Counted from the stretch's first letter, positions 15,399 to 23,185 are shown. The stretch is 36,408 nucleotides of DNA from an uncultured bacterium (GCA_905215105.1 CAJMOI010000007.1:1-36408), one strand, 5' to 3'. Made by a program: numbers and translations. Notes: generated from the letters alone by a model not told the origin.

Positions 15399-16646
15399 TT
15401 ACAGATATCCTCTGGGATTGACCGGGGTACCATAGCTGCGAATCTCAAAATGAAGATGTGCACCATAGGATTGTCCGGTATTCCCCACATAGCCGATGAT
15501 CTGGCCCTTCTGTACATAAGTACCGGAAGAAACCGTCAGGGCGCTGCAATGGGCATAACGGGATGCCAGACCGTTTCCATGGTCGATATCCACACAGTAG
15601 CCATAGCCGCTGTGATAGTTGGCGTTGCTGCCGAAACCGGCAAACATAACGTAACCGGAATCTGCCGCTACCACTGCCTGTCCATAAATTCCATAAGAGG
15701 AAATGTCCATGCCCTTGTGGCCGGAGTGGAATTCCTGGGTTACATTGGTAAATCCGGGTACGGGCCAGGTAAACTGTCCGGTTCCGGTCGTGGGGGTGCT
15801 GCTTCCTCCGGAACTGCCGCCGGAAGAAGAACCGCCACTGGAGGAGCTATTCCCGGAAGAACTGTCCTGAGACGCATAATAGTCCGCATACCACTGATCC
15901 AGTGCAGCGTCTGCTTCCTTCATCTCATCACTGAGGGACTCGTTCTCCATTTCCAGCTCTTTCTGCTGGCGCTCCAAATCTGTCAAAAGGGAATCGGATT
16001 CTTCCATCAGGGAAGTCAGTTCCTTCTGGCTTTCCTGCAGCTCGGTGCGGCTTTCGCTCAATTCTTCCTTGCTGCTTTCAATCTCCGCCTTCTGGGACTC
16101 GATTTCCTTCATTTCCTTTTTCAGCGTGTCCATCAGCTCGGTGTCGTGTTCAGTGATATTGCGCATCATTTCCGCTTTCCGGAGCATATCGGGAAGATTT
16201 TCCGCGTCCAGGATAATTGCCAGGGTGGATGCTTCTCCCGCTTTATACAGTGCACAGAGACGCTCCTTCAGCTTGTCGAAGTTTTCATCAATGGATGCCT
16301 GTTTGTCGGAAATTTCCTCTTCCTTTTCAGAAATCTTGTCATTCAGCTGGGTAATCTCCAGATTATAGGAATCGATTTCCTGCTGAATCACTTCAATCTG
16401 ATTATTCAGCGTTTTCTTATATTCTTCCTGCTTTTCCTTGTCCGCTTTCAGCTCATCCAGTTTCTTGTCGTTTGCTTCCTTCTGGCTTTTCAGCTCAGAC
16501 TGGCGGTCTTCCAGCTCCGAAAGGCTGGAAGCAGCCGACACCGGCATCATGGTTCTGGGAGCAACCATGCCCAGAATCAATCCGGCAGCCAGAAGCACAC
16601 AGACCATCTGAATACGCCGAAGCGCTTTTTTCTTACAGCCCAACAA
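15399..16646 (-). CDS. M23 peptidase with coiled coil (EnvC/CwlO-like murein hydrolase, FtsEX partner)
   Basis: With the TTG at 16646 the protein has 415 aa: a signal peptide (KKKALRR, then a hydrophobic core to about 38), a long coiled coil (about 41-255) and a Ser/Gly-rich linker (about 262-285). A complete M23/LytM domain follows. The zinc and catalytic residues are present: H310 and D314 in HKGMD, H366 in YAHC, and H397/H399 in GAHLHFEI. The LCALYKAGEASTLAIILDAENLPDML stretch resembles the FtsEX-responsive coiled coils of EnvC and CwlO. It should cleave peptidoglycan cross-links when activated by the adjacent FtsEX. The frame is open further upstream, but only inside ftsX. TTG has AAGGGAGG 8 nt before it, while a GTG at 16652 is only 2 nt from it. 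Confidence 0.9.
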   Translation of the reverse strand: MLGCKKKALRRIQMVCVLLAAGLILGMVAPRTMMPVSAASSLSELEDRQSELKSQKEANDKKLDELKADKEKQEEYKKTLNNQIEVIQQEIDSYNLEITQLNDKISEKEEEISDKQASIDENFDKLKERLCALYKAGEASTLAIILDAENLPDMLRKAEMMRNITEHDTELMDTLKKEMKEIESQKAEIESSKEELSESRTELQESQKELTSLMEESDSLLTDLERQQKELEMENESLSDEMKEADAALDQWYADYYASQDSSSGNSSSSGGSSSGGSSGGSSTPTTGTGQFTWPVPGFTNVTQEFHSGHKGMDISSYGIYGQAVVAADSGYVMFAGFGSNANYHSGYGYCVDIDHGNGLASRYAHCSALTVSSGTYVQKGQIIGYVGNTGQSYGAHLHFEIRSYGTPVNPRGYL

Positions 16647-17547
16647 GTTCACTGCCTCCCTTGCGAAGATACTTTCCAATGGAGATCGCACCGCCCAGCG
16701 CACCGAACGCTGCACCCACGGCCATAAAGCCCAGTGTAAAGGGAACCAGCAACGCATTGATATCAATGGGCGTGAAGAAGGCGGCGATTCCGCTGATGAC
16801 CGAAACCACACTCTGATACAGGACAAACAAAAACGCGCTGGCCAGAATACCGGCTACAATACCGATAACCATACCTTCTACCACAAAAGGCCAGCGGACA
16901 AACCAGTTGGTCGCACCAACGGATTTCATAATGCTGATTTCCATTCTGCGGGAATACATGGTAACTCGGATGGTGTTGGCAATAATGAAAAGAGACACTA
17001 CTGCCAGCAGCAAAATCACCCAGAAGCCCACCATGGCCACCAGGTTATCCAGCTGGGTCAGCTTATCGGCAATGTCGGAATAATCGGTAATATGGTCCAC
17101 GCCCTCCACTTTTTGAATGGCGGCGATGGTTTCATCGTATTTGGTCAGGTCCTTCATGGAAATATCATAAGCGTCCGGCAAAAAGTTTTCCGAACCGGTC
17201 AGGCCTTCCAGCACTGTGCCGTCATCACCCAACAGTTCCATCATACTTTCCAGCGCTTCATCCTTGGAGACAAACTCACAGGACTCCACATTATCCACCT
17301 GACGCAGTTTCTCACCAATCTGGATGGATTCCAGCGTGGGGATCTCTTCATTGAGATAAACCGTCACACTGTTGTTGCCCTCCACCAGCTCCATCGCCAT
17401 ATTGATGTTCATGGAAAACATCATGGCAGCGCCGGTAAGCAGCAGACAGGAAACCAGCACCGCAATGGATGCAATGGTCATGGTTCGGTTTCCCTTCAGG
17501 TTCCGAAAGCCTTCTTTCAGCAGATAACAAAAATTATGCAGTTTCAT
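16633..17547 (-). CDS. ftsX: Cell division protein FtsX (permease-like)
   Basis: 304 aa with the FtsX plan: a cytoplasmic N-terminus (FCYLLKEGFRNLKGNRTMT), TM1 (about 25-47), a large extracellular domain (about 48-165) that binds murein hydrolases, then three spans of the FtsX/MacB type. FtsX passes ATPase movement from FtsE to the M23 hydrolase outside. The ATG at 17547 follows GGGAGGGG by 9 nt and overlaps the ftsE end by 14 nt. An ATG nine codons upstream lacks a site. The gene's own end overlaps the M23 start by 14 nt, so the three genes appear translationally coupled. Confidence 0.95.
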   Translation of the reverse strand: MKLHNFCYLLKEGFRNLKGNRTMTIASIAVLVSCLLLTGAAMMFSMNINMAMELVEGNNSVTVYLNEEIPTLESIQIGEKLRQVDNVESCEFVSKDEALESMMELLGDDGTVLEGLTGSENFLPDAYDISMKDLTKYDETIAAIQKVEGVDHITDYSDIADKLTQLDNLVAMVGFWVILLLAVVSLFIIANTIRVTMYSRRMEISIMKSVGATNWFVRWPFVVEGMVIGIVAGILASAFLFVLYQSVVSVISGIAAFFTPIDINALLVPFTLGFMAVGAAFGALGGAISIGKYLRKGGSELVGL

Positions 17548-18265
17548 TGGACATTTCCCCTCCCTCTCCCTCATAAATGGCGGGGGTATTGCCCGCAGTC
17601 TTCTTCATGGTATCTGCTACCACTTCGCCGTCATGAATCTGAACCACACGGCGATGGAAGCGCTTTACCAGATTATGTTCGTGGGTAACCATCAGCACCG
17701 TGGTGCCGCGGCGGTTGATTTCGTTCAGCAGCCCGACAATTTCGTAAGAACGGGCCGGGTCGATGTTTCCGGTGGGTTCGTCGGCCACGATCATTTCCGG
17801 CTTATTCACCAGCGCACGGGCCAGACCCACTCTCTGACGTTCGCCGCCGGAAAGCTCTGCCGGCAGACATTTGGCTTTATTCTCCAAGCCCACCAGTTTC
17901 AGGGTGTCGGGAACACGCTTTTTGATTTCTTTGGGTGCAGCTCCCACCACATGCATGGCGAAGGCTACATTCTGATAGACCGTCATGTTATCGATCAGAC
18001 GGAAATCCTGGAATACAATGCCCATGGTTCTGCGCAGATAGGGAATATCCCGGTTGCGCAGGGTCGACATTTTTTTACCGTTGACAATGACTTCACCGGA
18101 GCTTGCCTTTTCCTCGCCCATAATCAGTTTGAGAAATGTACTTTTTCCGGCGCCGGACGAGCCTACAATGAACACAAACTCGCCTTTATCTACTTTCAGG
18201 CTGACATTTTTCAGCGCTTTTGTCCCGTTGGGATACGTTTTAGAAACATTCTGAAATTCGATCAC
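17534..18265 (-). CDS. ftsE: Cell division ATP-binding protein FtsE
   Basis: 243-aa ABC ATPase. It has Walker A GSSGAGKST, a Q-loop in MGIVFQDFRLIDNMTVYQNVAF (typical of FtsE), signature LSGGERQRVGLARALVNKP, Walker B MIVADEPTGNID and a switch histidine in VTHEHNLV. A tail of about 20 residues extends beyond the usual end. FtsE drives FtsX to activate cell-wall hydrolysis. The GTG at 18265 is preferred to an ATG at 18322 because AGGAGGG lies 6 nt upstream and the protein then starts at the usual point (VIEFQNVSKTYPNG). First gene of the ftsEX operon; no clear promoter was recognised in the 90 bp before it. Confidence 0.96.
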   Translation of the reverse strand: MIEFQNVSKTYPNGTKALKNVSLKVDKGEFVFIVGSSGAGKSTFLKLIMGEEKASSGEVIVNGKKMSTLRNRDIPYLRRTMGIVFQDFRLIDNMTVYQNVAFAMHVVGAAPKEIKKRVPDTLKLVGLENKAKCLPAELSGGERQRVGLARALVNKPEMIVADEPTGNIDPARSYEIVGLLNEINRRGTTVLMVTHEHNLVKRFHRRVVQIHDGEVVADTMKKTAGNTPAIYEGEGGEMSNETA

Positions 18266-18354
18266 TTTCGTCCCTCCTGATACGTTTTTTTGACCGGATC
18301 CTGCTTGTATTACATGTACCAAAAGATGGAACTCATGGTTCTTTACAAAAATAC

Positions 18355-18401
18355 GACAAAAAGCCGCTCAATGATACGTTCACATCATACCAATGAGCGG
18401 C
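18355..18401 (-). terminator. Terminator of the PucR-family gene
   Basis: An 8-bp stem, GCCGCTCA (18363-18370) with TGAGCGGC (18394-18401), has an inner ATGAT/ATCAT pairing and a minus-strand TTTTT tail. It lies about 70 bp after the regulator gene. Confidence 0.75.
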
Positions 18402-18469
18402 CTCTTTATAATTCTTTTAGAGAATAAATTTGTAATTATTCTGTAATCTTTTTAAAAATAGGCGCTTGA

Positions 18470-19555
18470 TTAGAACTTCACCGGGTTGGAAGACAGGTAT
18501 TTTTTAACCATCAGGGCCACCTTAAAGACGATGGCGTCTTCAAACTCACGGAGATCCAGACCGGTGATCTTCTTAATCTTTTCCAGACGATACACCAGCG
18601 TATTGCGGTGCACAAACAGCTTTCTGGAAGTCTCGGACACGTTCAGGTTATTCTCGAAGAAGCGCTGAATGGTGAACAGGGTTTCCTGATCCAGAGACTC
18701 AATGGAACCGCGCTTAAAGACTTCCCGCAGGAACATATCGCAGAGAGTGGTGGGCAGCTGGTAAATCAGACGGGCAATACCCAGATTGTCATAGCTGACA
18801 ATGGAGCGCTCGGTGTCGAACACCTTGCCCACTTCCAGTGCCACCTGTGCTTCCTTGAAGGAACGGGCCAGATCTTTAATACCGGCCACAACAGTACCGA
18901 TGCCCACCACACAGTGGGTATAGAACTCGCTGGAAAGGGTATCTACAATAGAACCGGCCAGTTTGTCCAGATCCTTGGTATCGATGCCGGGACGGATTTC
19001 CTTCACCAGTGCGATGTCGGTCTCGTTGATGTTGATGATAAAGTCCTTGTTCTTATCCGGGAACAGGTTCTGAATGACATCATAAGCGGAAATGTCCGTC
19101 TTATTGGTAATCTTGATGAGCATGCACACCCGGTTCACATCAGAGTTGAAGCGGAGCTCACGGGCCTTGAGATAAATATCTCCGGGCAGGATGTTATCCA
19201 GAATCACATTTTTAATGAAGTTGCTGCGATCATACTTTTCATCATAGTACTGCTTAATACTGCTGAGAGACACCGCCAGCAGGTTGGCATAACGGGAAGC
19301 CTCCGGATCGTTGCCGGATACGAATACTGCATACTCCGGACGGGGACGGTTTCCGAAAGAACGGTAGGTATAACCGTTGATGACAAAGGGATTGGGGGAA
19401 GCCATGGTCTCAGCTGTTACGCTGTCATTGACCTCACCGATACGTCCCAGCTCACTGCACGCAATAATGACGGACGTCTCGTCAATCACTCCGATGGTGC
19501 GGTCGATTGCATCCCGCATCTGGTGGATGACACCCTGAAACAATCTGTTAGACAT
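18470..19555 (-). CDS. PucR/CdaR-family transcriptional regulator
   Basis: 361 aa. The C-terminal 60 residues form the PucR-type helix-turn-helix (FFENNLNVSETSRKLFVHRNTLVYRLEKI, then a segment starting TGLDLREFED). The middle (about 130-280) resembles the GGDEF-like CdaR middle domain, and the N-terminal 100 residues are an unassigned sensor region. Regulators of this family control purine, sugar-diacid or amino-acid use; the effector here is unknown. The ATG at 19555 has TGAGGG about 8 nt upstream. It lies downstream of, and in the same direction as, the MsmX-type ATPase gene, but a strong terminator separates them. Its own promoter and a structured leader lie in the spacer. Confidence 0.88.
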   Translation of the reverse strand: MSNRLFQGVIHQMRDAIDRTIGVIDETSVIIACSELGRIGEVNDSVTAETMASPNPFVINGYTYRSFGNRPRPEYAVFVSGNDPEASRYANLLAVSLSSIKQYYDEKYDRSNFIKNVILDNILPGDIYLKARELRFNSDVNRVCMLIKITNKTDISAYDVIQNLFPDKNKDFIININETDIALVKEIRPGIDTKDLDKLAGSIVDTLSSEFYTHCVVGIGTVVAGIKDLARSFKEAQVALEVGKVFDTERSIVSYDNLGIARLIYQLPTTLCDMFLREVFKRGSIESLDQETLFTIQRFFENNLNVSETSRKLFVHRNTLVYRLEKIKKITGLDLREFEDAIVFKVALMVKKYLSSNPVKF

Positions 19556-19597
19556 TGATTTTCCCTCACTTTATTCTATGATTCTATGAAACCAGTA

Positions 19598-19610
19598 TTA
19601 CAATCTGTAA
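19598..19610. promoter_or_regulatory. Dyad TTACA-ATC-TGTAA in the PucR-family gene leader; possible operator
   Basis: A perfect 5-3-5 inverted repeat lies about 45 bp before the start codon, close to a direct repeat ATTCTATG/ATTCTATG (19573-19588). Either may be a binding site for the encoded regulator. This is inference only. Confidence 0.3.
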
Positions 19611-19627
19611 CACAAACCGATACAAAC

Positions 19628-19670
19628 TTCCCGGCTTTTCTTTTTAGAAATTCCGTTTGAAAACCGGGAA
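19628..19670 (-). other. Leader hairpin upstream of the PucR-family gene
   Basis: TTCCCGGCTTTTC (19628-19640) and GAAAACCGGGAA (19659-19670) pair over 12 positions with a single bulge. No T run follows on the minus strand, so it is not an ordinary terminator. Confidence 0.5.
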
Positions 19671-19686
19671 TTAAATACCTATTAAC

Positions 19687-19715
19687 ATTCTACATAAAAT
19701 CCAGAGAAATAGCAA
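19687..19715 (-). promoter_or_regulatory. Putative sigma-A promoter of the PucR-family gene
   Basis: Minus-strand TTGCTA (19710-19715) and TAGAAT (19687-19692), spacer 17 bp. The leader would be about 125 nt and would include the hairpin at 19628-19670. Confidence 0.5.
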
Positions 19716-19798
19716 CAGGGAAATGGATGTTTTTTTTAAATAATTTATTGTCTCTGGGTAAAAATACCAAGAAATGGGTTGTTTCAGCCAGCTATCAT

Positions 19799-19832
19799 AA
19801 AAAATCAGGCCGTGCAGGGTGCACGGCCTGAT
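19799..19832 (-). terminator. Terminator of the MsmX/UgpC ATPase gene
   Basis: A perfect 13-bp stem, ATCAGGCCGTGCA (19804-19816) with TGCACGGCCTGAT (19820-19832), has a GGG/CCC loop and six T on the minus strand. Confidence 0.93.
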
Positions 19833-19852
19833 GGAATATTTCAGTCAGACAA

Positions 19853-20965
19853 TCAGTTCAGGATGGTCTTCTCCGTCTCTTTGTCGAACACATGCATCTT
19901 ATTCAGATCGAAAGCGATCTTGATGCGGTCGCCGGATTTGGCAACACTGGTGGGTTCAACGCGAGCGGTAACGGCGTTGCCTTCGCAGTTCAGATACAGA
20001 TAGGTTTCAGCGCCCATCAATTCGGTAACTTCCACGTCAGCCTCTGCCAGACCATTGGTAGCCTTTGCCAGGAAGTCAGGCTCGTCATGTACATCCTCGG
20101 GACGGATGCCGAACACAACGTCCTTACCCACATAAGCAGCCAGATCGGTGCCGGCAGCCTTGTTGGCGGGAACCTTAATGGTGCAGTTGCCGAAGGTCAG
20201 GGTCAGGTCATTGCCAGCCTTGCCAACAACAGCGTCGATGAAGTTCATTTGAGGAGAACCCATGAAGCCTGCGACGAACTCGTTGCAGGGCAGGTCATAC
20301 AGGTGCTGAGGAGTATCAACCTGCTGAATGAAGCCGTCCTTCATAACCACGATGCGGTCGCCCATGGTCATAGCTTCGGTCTGGTCATGAGTAACATAGA
20401 TAAAGGTGGTGCCCAGTCTCTTATGCAGCTTGGCGATTTCAGTTCTCATCTGAGCACGCAGCTTGGCGTCCAGGTTGGAAAGAGGTTCGTCCAGCAGGAA
20501 GACCTTGGGATCACGCACGATAGCACGACCCAAAGCAACACGCTGTCTCTGGCCACCGGACAGAGCCTTGGGCTTTCTGTCGAGGAGGTGAGAGATATCC
20601 AGAATACGGGCAGCCTCTTCCACGCGGCGCTTGATCTCATCCTTCGGGGTCTTGCGGAGCTTCAGGCCGAATGCCATGTTGTCATACACGGTCATGTGGG
20701 GATACAGAGCATAGTTCTGGAACACCATGGCGATGTCGCGGTCCTTGGGAGCCACGTCGTTTGCCAGGGTATCGCCGATGTACAGCTCGCCCTTGCTGAT
20801 CTCTTCCAAACCAGCGATCATTCTCAGGGTGGTGGACTTGCCGCAACCGGAAGGACCAACCAGAATGATGAATTCCTTGTCAGCGATATCCAGGCAGAAA
20901 TCGGTAACTGCCGTTACGCCGCCGGCATAGATCTTGTAAACATTTTTCAAAGTTACGCTTGCCAT
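19853..20965 (-). CDS. ugpC: Carbohydrate ABC transporter ATPase, MsmX/UgpC type
   Basis: 370 aa, the usual length for this family. The nucleotide-binding domain has Walker A GPSGCGKST, signature LSGGQRQRVALGRAIVRDP, Walker B VFLLDEPLSNLDAKLR and THDQTEAMTMGDRIVVM. The C-terminal 130 residues form the TOBE/MOP regulatory domain with the FGIRPEDV motif. MsmX-type ATPases energise several sugar importers from one shared gene. No permease or binding protein is encoded nearby, which fits a shared orphan ATPase. The ATG at 20965 follows GGAGG by about 7 nt; the frame extends 13 codons further upstream without a better site. Confidence 0.93.
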   Translation of the reverse strand: MASVTLKNVYKIYAGGVTAVTDFCLDIADKEFIILVGPSGCGKSTTLRMIAGLEEISKGELYIGDTLANDVAPKDRDIAMVFQNYALYPHMTVYDNMAFGLKLRKTPKDEIKRRVEEAARILDISHLLDRKPKALSGGQRQRVALGRAIVRDPKVFLLDEPLSNLDAKLRAQMRTEIAKLHKRLGTTFIYVTHDQTEAMTMGDRIVVMKDGFIQQVDTPQHLYDLPCNEFVAGFMGSPQMNFIDAVVGKAGNDLTLTFGNCTIKVPANKAAGTDLAAYVGKDVVFGIRPEDVHDEPDFLAKATNGLAEADVEVTELMGAETYLYLNCEGNAVTARVEPTSVAKSGDRIKIAFDLNKMHVFDKETEKTILN

Positions 20966-21036
20966 AATTAACCTCCTGCAGACTGTCTGTTTAATGAACT
21001 TCAATTCTTATGCACAGTGGACTCATAAGAAATTTG

Positions 21037-21050
21037 CTAACGTTAGTATA
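21037..21050 (-). promoter_or_regulatory. Extended -10 promoter with LacI-like palindrome before the ATPase gene
   Basis: On the minus strand TGCTATACT is an extended -10 (TATACT at 21045-21050) with no good -35. The palindrome CTAACGTTAG (21037-21046) overlaps it and runs to the expected start site. A central AACGTT is typical of LacI/CcpA-type operators, though as a cre site it has three mismatches. Confidence 0.5.
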
Positions 21051-21157
21051 GCAGAATTGCGCCAAAGTTCCTAGACTGGATTTACCCAAAGTTTACGTTC
21101 GTTCTTTATGACATTCGCTAGCACGCCAAAGGCACAGAACAAATTTGGTACAACTTG

Positions 21158-21865
21158 CTATGAAAAAATGAGCGCGATTTCCTCTTTGGTCAACTCCCTC
21201 GCTTCCCCGGGCAGAAGAGCAGGGTCCAGCTCCAGTTTTCCCATCCGAAGCCTTCGCAGCGCCAAAACGGTTTTTCCCCGTGCGGCAAACATGCGCTTTA
21301 CCTGATGGAATTTTCCTTCCCGCACCTCGACTCTGGCCAGGCATGTCCCCTCCACCGGTTCCAGCCTTGCCGGAAAGCAGGTAAAATCTTTCAGGGGAAT
21401 TCCTTCGGAAAAAGCTTGTACATCTTCCGGCCCCACGGGAAGATCCAGTTCCGCTTCATAGAGCTTATAGATGTGGCTTTTCGGCGCCAGCATCCGGTGA
21501 GCCATCTCCCCGTCGTCGGTGATAATCAGCATCCCGGTGGTATCCTTGTCCAGTCTTCCTGCGGGAAAAAGGCCTTTTCTGGAAAGGGACTCCGGCAGCA
21601 AATCCACCACCGTAGGTGTCCGGCTGTCCCGGGCTGCGGAAAGAACTCCGGCCGGTTTATTCATCATCAGATACAGATACTTCTTCACCGTCACCGGCTT
21701 TCCCTGTATACAGATTTCCGTTTTCTCCGGGTCCGCTTTTTCCTCCGGGCGGCGGGCAACGATCCCATCGACTGTCACCAGTCCTTTCCGGATCATCTGT
21801 CCCACCTCCCGGCGGCTTCCCACACCCTGTGATGCCAGTATCTTATCCAGCCTTTCCAGCGCCAA
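21158..21865 (-). CDS. 16S/23S rRNA pseudouridine synthase, RsuA/RluB family
   Basis: 235 aa with the TTG at 21865. An N-terminal S4 RNA-binding domain (ERLDKILASQGVGSRREV...) precedes the pseudouridine synthase domain with catalytic D106 in GRLDKDTTGML. The C-terminal REGKFHQVKRMFAARG motif is typical. It modifies a uridine in ribosomal RNA; RsuA and RluB type cannot be told apart safely. The frame is open to an ATG at 21943, but a promoter (21899-21927) lies within that extension. Only the TTG, with AAAGGAAG 7 nt upstream, fits the expected length. Confidence 0.9.
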   Translation of the reverse strand: MALERLDKILASQGVGSRREVGQMIRKGLVTVDGIVARRPEEKADPEKTEICIQGKPVTVKKYLYLMMNKPAGVLSAARDSRTPTVVDLLPESLSRKGLFPAGRLDKDTTGMLIITDDGEMAHRMLAPKSHIYKLYEAELDLPVGPEDVQAFSEGIPLKDFTCFPARLEPVEGTCLARVEVREGKFHQVKRMFAARGKTVLALRRLRMGKLELDPALLPGEARELTKEEIALIFS

Positions 21866-21898
21866 ACCTTTTCTTCCTTTCCCGGTTACTTCCTTTCT

Positions 21899-21927
21899 AT
21901 TGTACCGCATGACGGCGACGGATGCAA
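21899..21927 (-). promoter_or_regulatory. Putative promoter of the pseudouridine synthase gene
   Basis: Minus-strand TTGCAT (21922-21927) and TACAAT (21899-21904), spacer 17 bp. The start near 21892 gives a leader of about 27 nt to the TTG start codon. Confidence 0.55.
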
Positions 21928-22036
21928 AGGGTTTCTTCCACAAAATTTCGATTTTCTTTTACAGATTCAGACAATTCGCATAGTTTCTCGAAAAAATATG
22001 ACAGCGACTCCGGACGGCAGCAGGCTTTTTTCCTGT

Positions 22037-22528
22037 TTATACCGCCGTTTCCGAAGAAACAGGAGGCTCCTTTTCCCCGCCGAAACCGGTCATGAACCCG
22101 TCTATTGCCACAGAGCTGATGTCTCCCCCAATCACTTCCCCTTCATACACCAGCAGCACCGCACGCACTGTGCTGCTGTCCTCCGGATGATTGGTCACCT
22201 GATAAATCCACTGCCGGCAGGTCTTGCCCGCATAAGGCAGCAAATCCATTCCCTGTGCCTGCTGCAGCCGGTTATATCGCTCATACACCCGGTCAAACTC
22301 TTCCGGTATGGTCACATCCCGGATTTCCAGGGGTTCGGGTTCTACCTGCCAGCCAAACTGTTTTAGAAAGGCAATGCGCTGGTCCGCGGTTTCGGCCTGA
22401 CGGCTATAGGCTATTTGCGAACTTCCCGACGTATCAGAACGGGGAACAAATACGATAATACAAGTCAAAATTGCCAATGAGGCTGCCAGTGCAATCAGTT
22501 TTCGTTTGCCGGTTCTAATGGAAATCAT
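22037..22528 (-). CDS. DUF4830-like membrane-anchored protein, function unknown
   Basis: 163 aa. A basic N-terminus (SIRTGKRK) and one hydrophobic segment (about 11-28) anchor it, with the rest probably outside. The exported part has the pattern I associate with DUF4830: FLKQFGWQVEPEP, IPEEFDRVYERYNRLQQAQGMDL, a Y-x-G-K segment, and a VIGGD motif near the end. The ATG at 22528 has AAGGGGGG about 8 nt upstream; a longer frame to 22606 would overlap the divergent promoter. No partner gene suggests a function. Confidence 0.75.
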   Translation of the reverse strand: MISIRTGKRKLIALAASLAILTCIIVFVPRSDTSGSSQIAYSRQAETADQRIAFLKQFGWQVEPEPLEIRDVTIPEEFDRVYERYNRLQQAQGMDLLPYAGKTCRQWIYQVTNHPEDSSTVRAVLLVYEGEVIGGDISSVAIDGFMTGFGGEKEPPVSSETAV

Positions 22529-22588
22529 GGTACAGACCCCCCTTTTCCATACACCAATATGCGCTCCCGGTCCGGGATATACCCGCGA

Positions 22589-22625
22589 AATTTCTGATAG
22601 AATCATTGCACGTTTTTCAGAAATT
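22589..22625. promoter_or_regulatory. 9-bp inverted repeat around the divergent promoter
   Basis: AATTTCTGA (22589-22597) and TCAGAAATT (22617-22625) are perfect inverted copies 19 bp apart. They straddle the -35 of the small ACT-like gene and lie upstream of the divergent DUF4830 gene. The layout fits a paired operator for a dimeric regulator. Confidence 0.45.
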
Positions 22626-22635
22626 ATGGTATACT
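22606..22635 (+). promoter_or_regulatory. Promoter of the small ACT-like gene
   Basis: -35 TTGCAC (22606-22611) and -10 TATACT (22630-22635) with TGG before it (extended -10); spacer 18 bp. The leader is about 70 nt. Confidence 0.6.
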
Positions 22636-22713
22636 ATAGGTGCCGAAAACTCCCCGGTTCCCATGGTGCAGGGGAGCACAAACAAAGAACAGAAAAAGAA
22701 AAGAGGTTTTGTC

Positions 22714-22968
22714 ATGAATTGCTACTATATCATCGGCCTTCGGGTAGATCACCGGAGAAGCAATGCCCTGAATCTGCAAAAAGCCCTGACGGAATTCGGA
22801 TGCAATATTCGTCTGCGGGTAGGGCTGCACGAAACCAGCGAGGAATTCTGCTCTGATGATGGCGTCATCATGCTTCAGGCCTGCGGCGACCGGGAAACCA
22901 TTGACCGGATGGTGGAAGCCTTCAATGCCATGGAGGGCGTCAGCGCCAAAATGATGGATTTGAACTGA
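22714..22968 (+). CDS. Small ACT/ferredoxin-fold protein (TM1266-like)
   Basis: 84 aa. The sequence follows a beta-alpha-beta-beta-alpha-beta plan with YYIIGLRVDHR at the start, a middle strand CNIRLRVGLHE, and a second helix DRETIDRMVEAFNAMEGVS. This resembles the TM1266/NikR-C-type proteins sometimes annotated as iron-hydrogenase system regulators. No hydrogenase genes are nearby, so that name should not be taken as a function. The ATG at 22714 follows AAGAGG by about 8 nt; the open frame further upstream overlaps the promoter. It has its own promoter and terminator. Confidence 0.75.
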   Translation: MNCYYIIGLRVDHRRSNALNLQKALTEFGCNIRLRVGLHETSEEFCSDDGVIMLQACGDRETIDRMVEAFNAMEGVSAKMMDLN

Positions 22969-22980
22969 ACCATAAAACCC

Positions 22981-23012
22981 AAAGCCGCCGGCAAAAACCG
23001 GCGGCTTTCCTT
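22981..23012 (+). terminator. Terminator after the ACT-like gene
   Basis: An 11-bp perfect stem, AAAGCCGCCGG (22981-22991) with CCGGCGGCTTT (22998-23008), ends in a T-rich tail, 13 nt after the stop codon. Confidence 0.85.
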
Positions 23013-23021
23013 TGCCCGGGA

Positions 23022-23056
23022 AATAAAAAAAGAGACTGGCAAAAGCCAATCTCTTT
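23022..23056 (-). terminator. Terminator of tRNA-Val
   Basis: On the minus strand a 12-bp stem with one G-U pair (23029-23040 with 23045-23056) is followed by a T-rich tail. It starts 5 nt after the tRNA 3' end. Confidence 0.85.
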
Positions 23057-23061
23057 TACAG

Positions 23062-23137
23062 TGGTGGACGTTAACAGACTTGAACTGCTGACCCTTCGCA
23101 CGTCAAGCGAATGCTCTACCAGCTGAGCTAAACGTCC
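23062..23137 (-). tRNA. tRNA-Val (anticodon GAC)
   Basis: A complete 76-nt cloverleaf. Acceptor stem GGACGTT/AACGTCC, D stem GCTC/GAGC, anticodon stem TTCGC/GCGAA with loop TTGACGT (anticodon GAC), and T stem AGCAG/CTGTT with TTCAAGT loop. The CCA end is encoded. It decodes GUC and GUU valine codons. Confidence 0.95.
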
Positions 23138-23156
23138 ATGCATCGACTGCTCGACT

Positions 23157-23185
23157 ATTATAACCGATCGAAACAGAAAAATCAA
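23157..23185 (-). promoter_or_regulatory. Sigma-A promoter of tRNA-Val
   Basis: Minus-strand TTGATT (23180-23185) and TATAAT (23157-23162), spacer 17 bp, about 20 bp before the tRNA 5' end. Confidence 0.8.

Noticed and set aside
22714..22968. Iron-hydrogenase regulator as the function of the small ACT-like protein
   Set aside because: Family resemblance only; no hydrogenase or maturase genes occur in the window.
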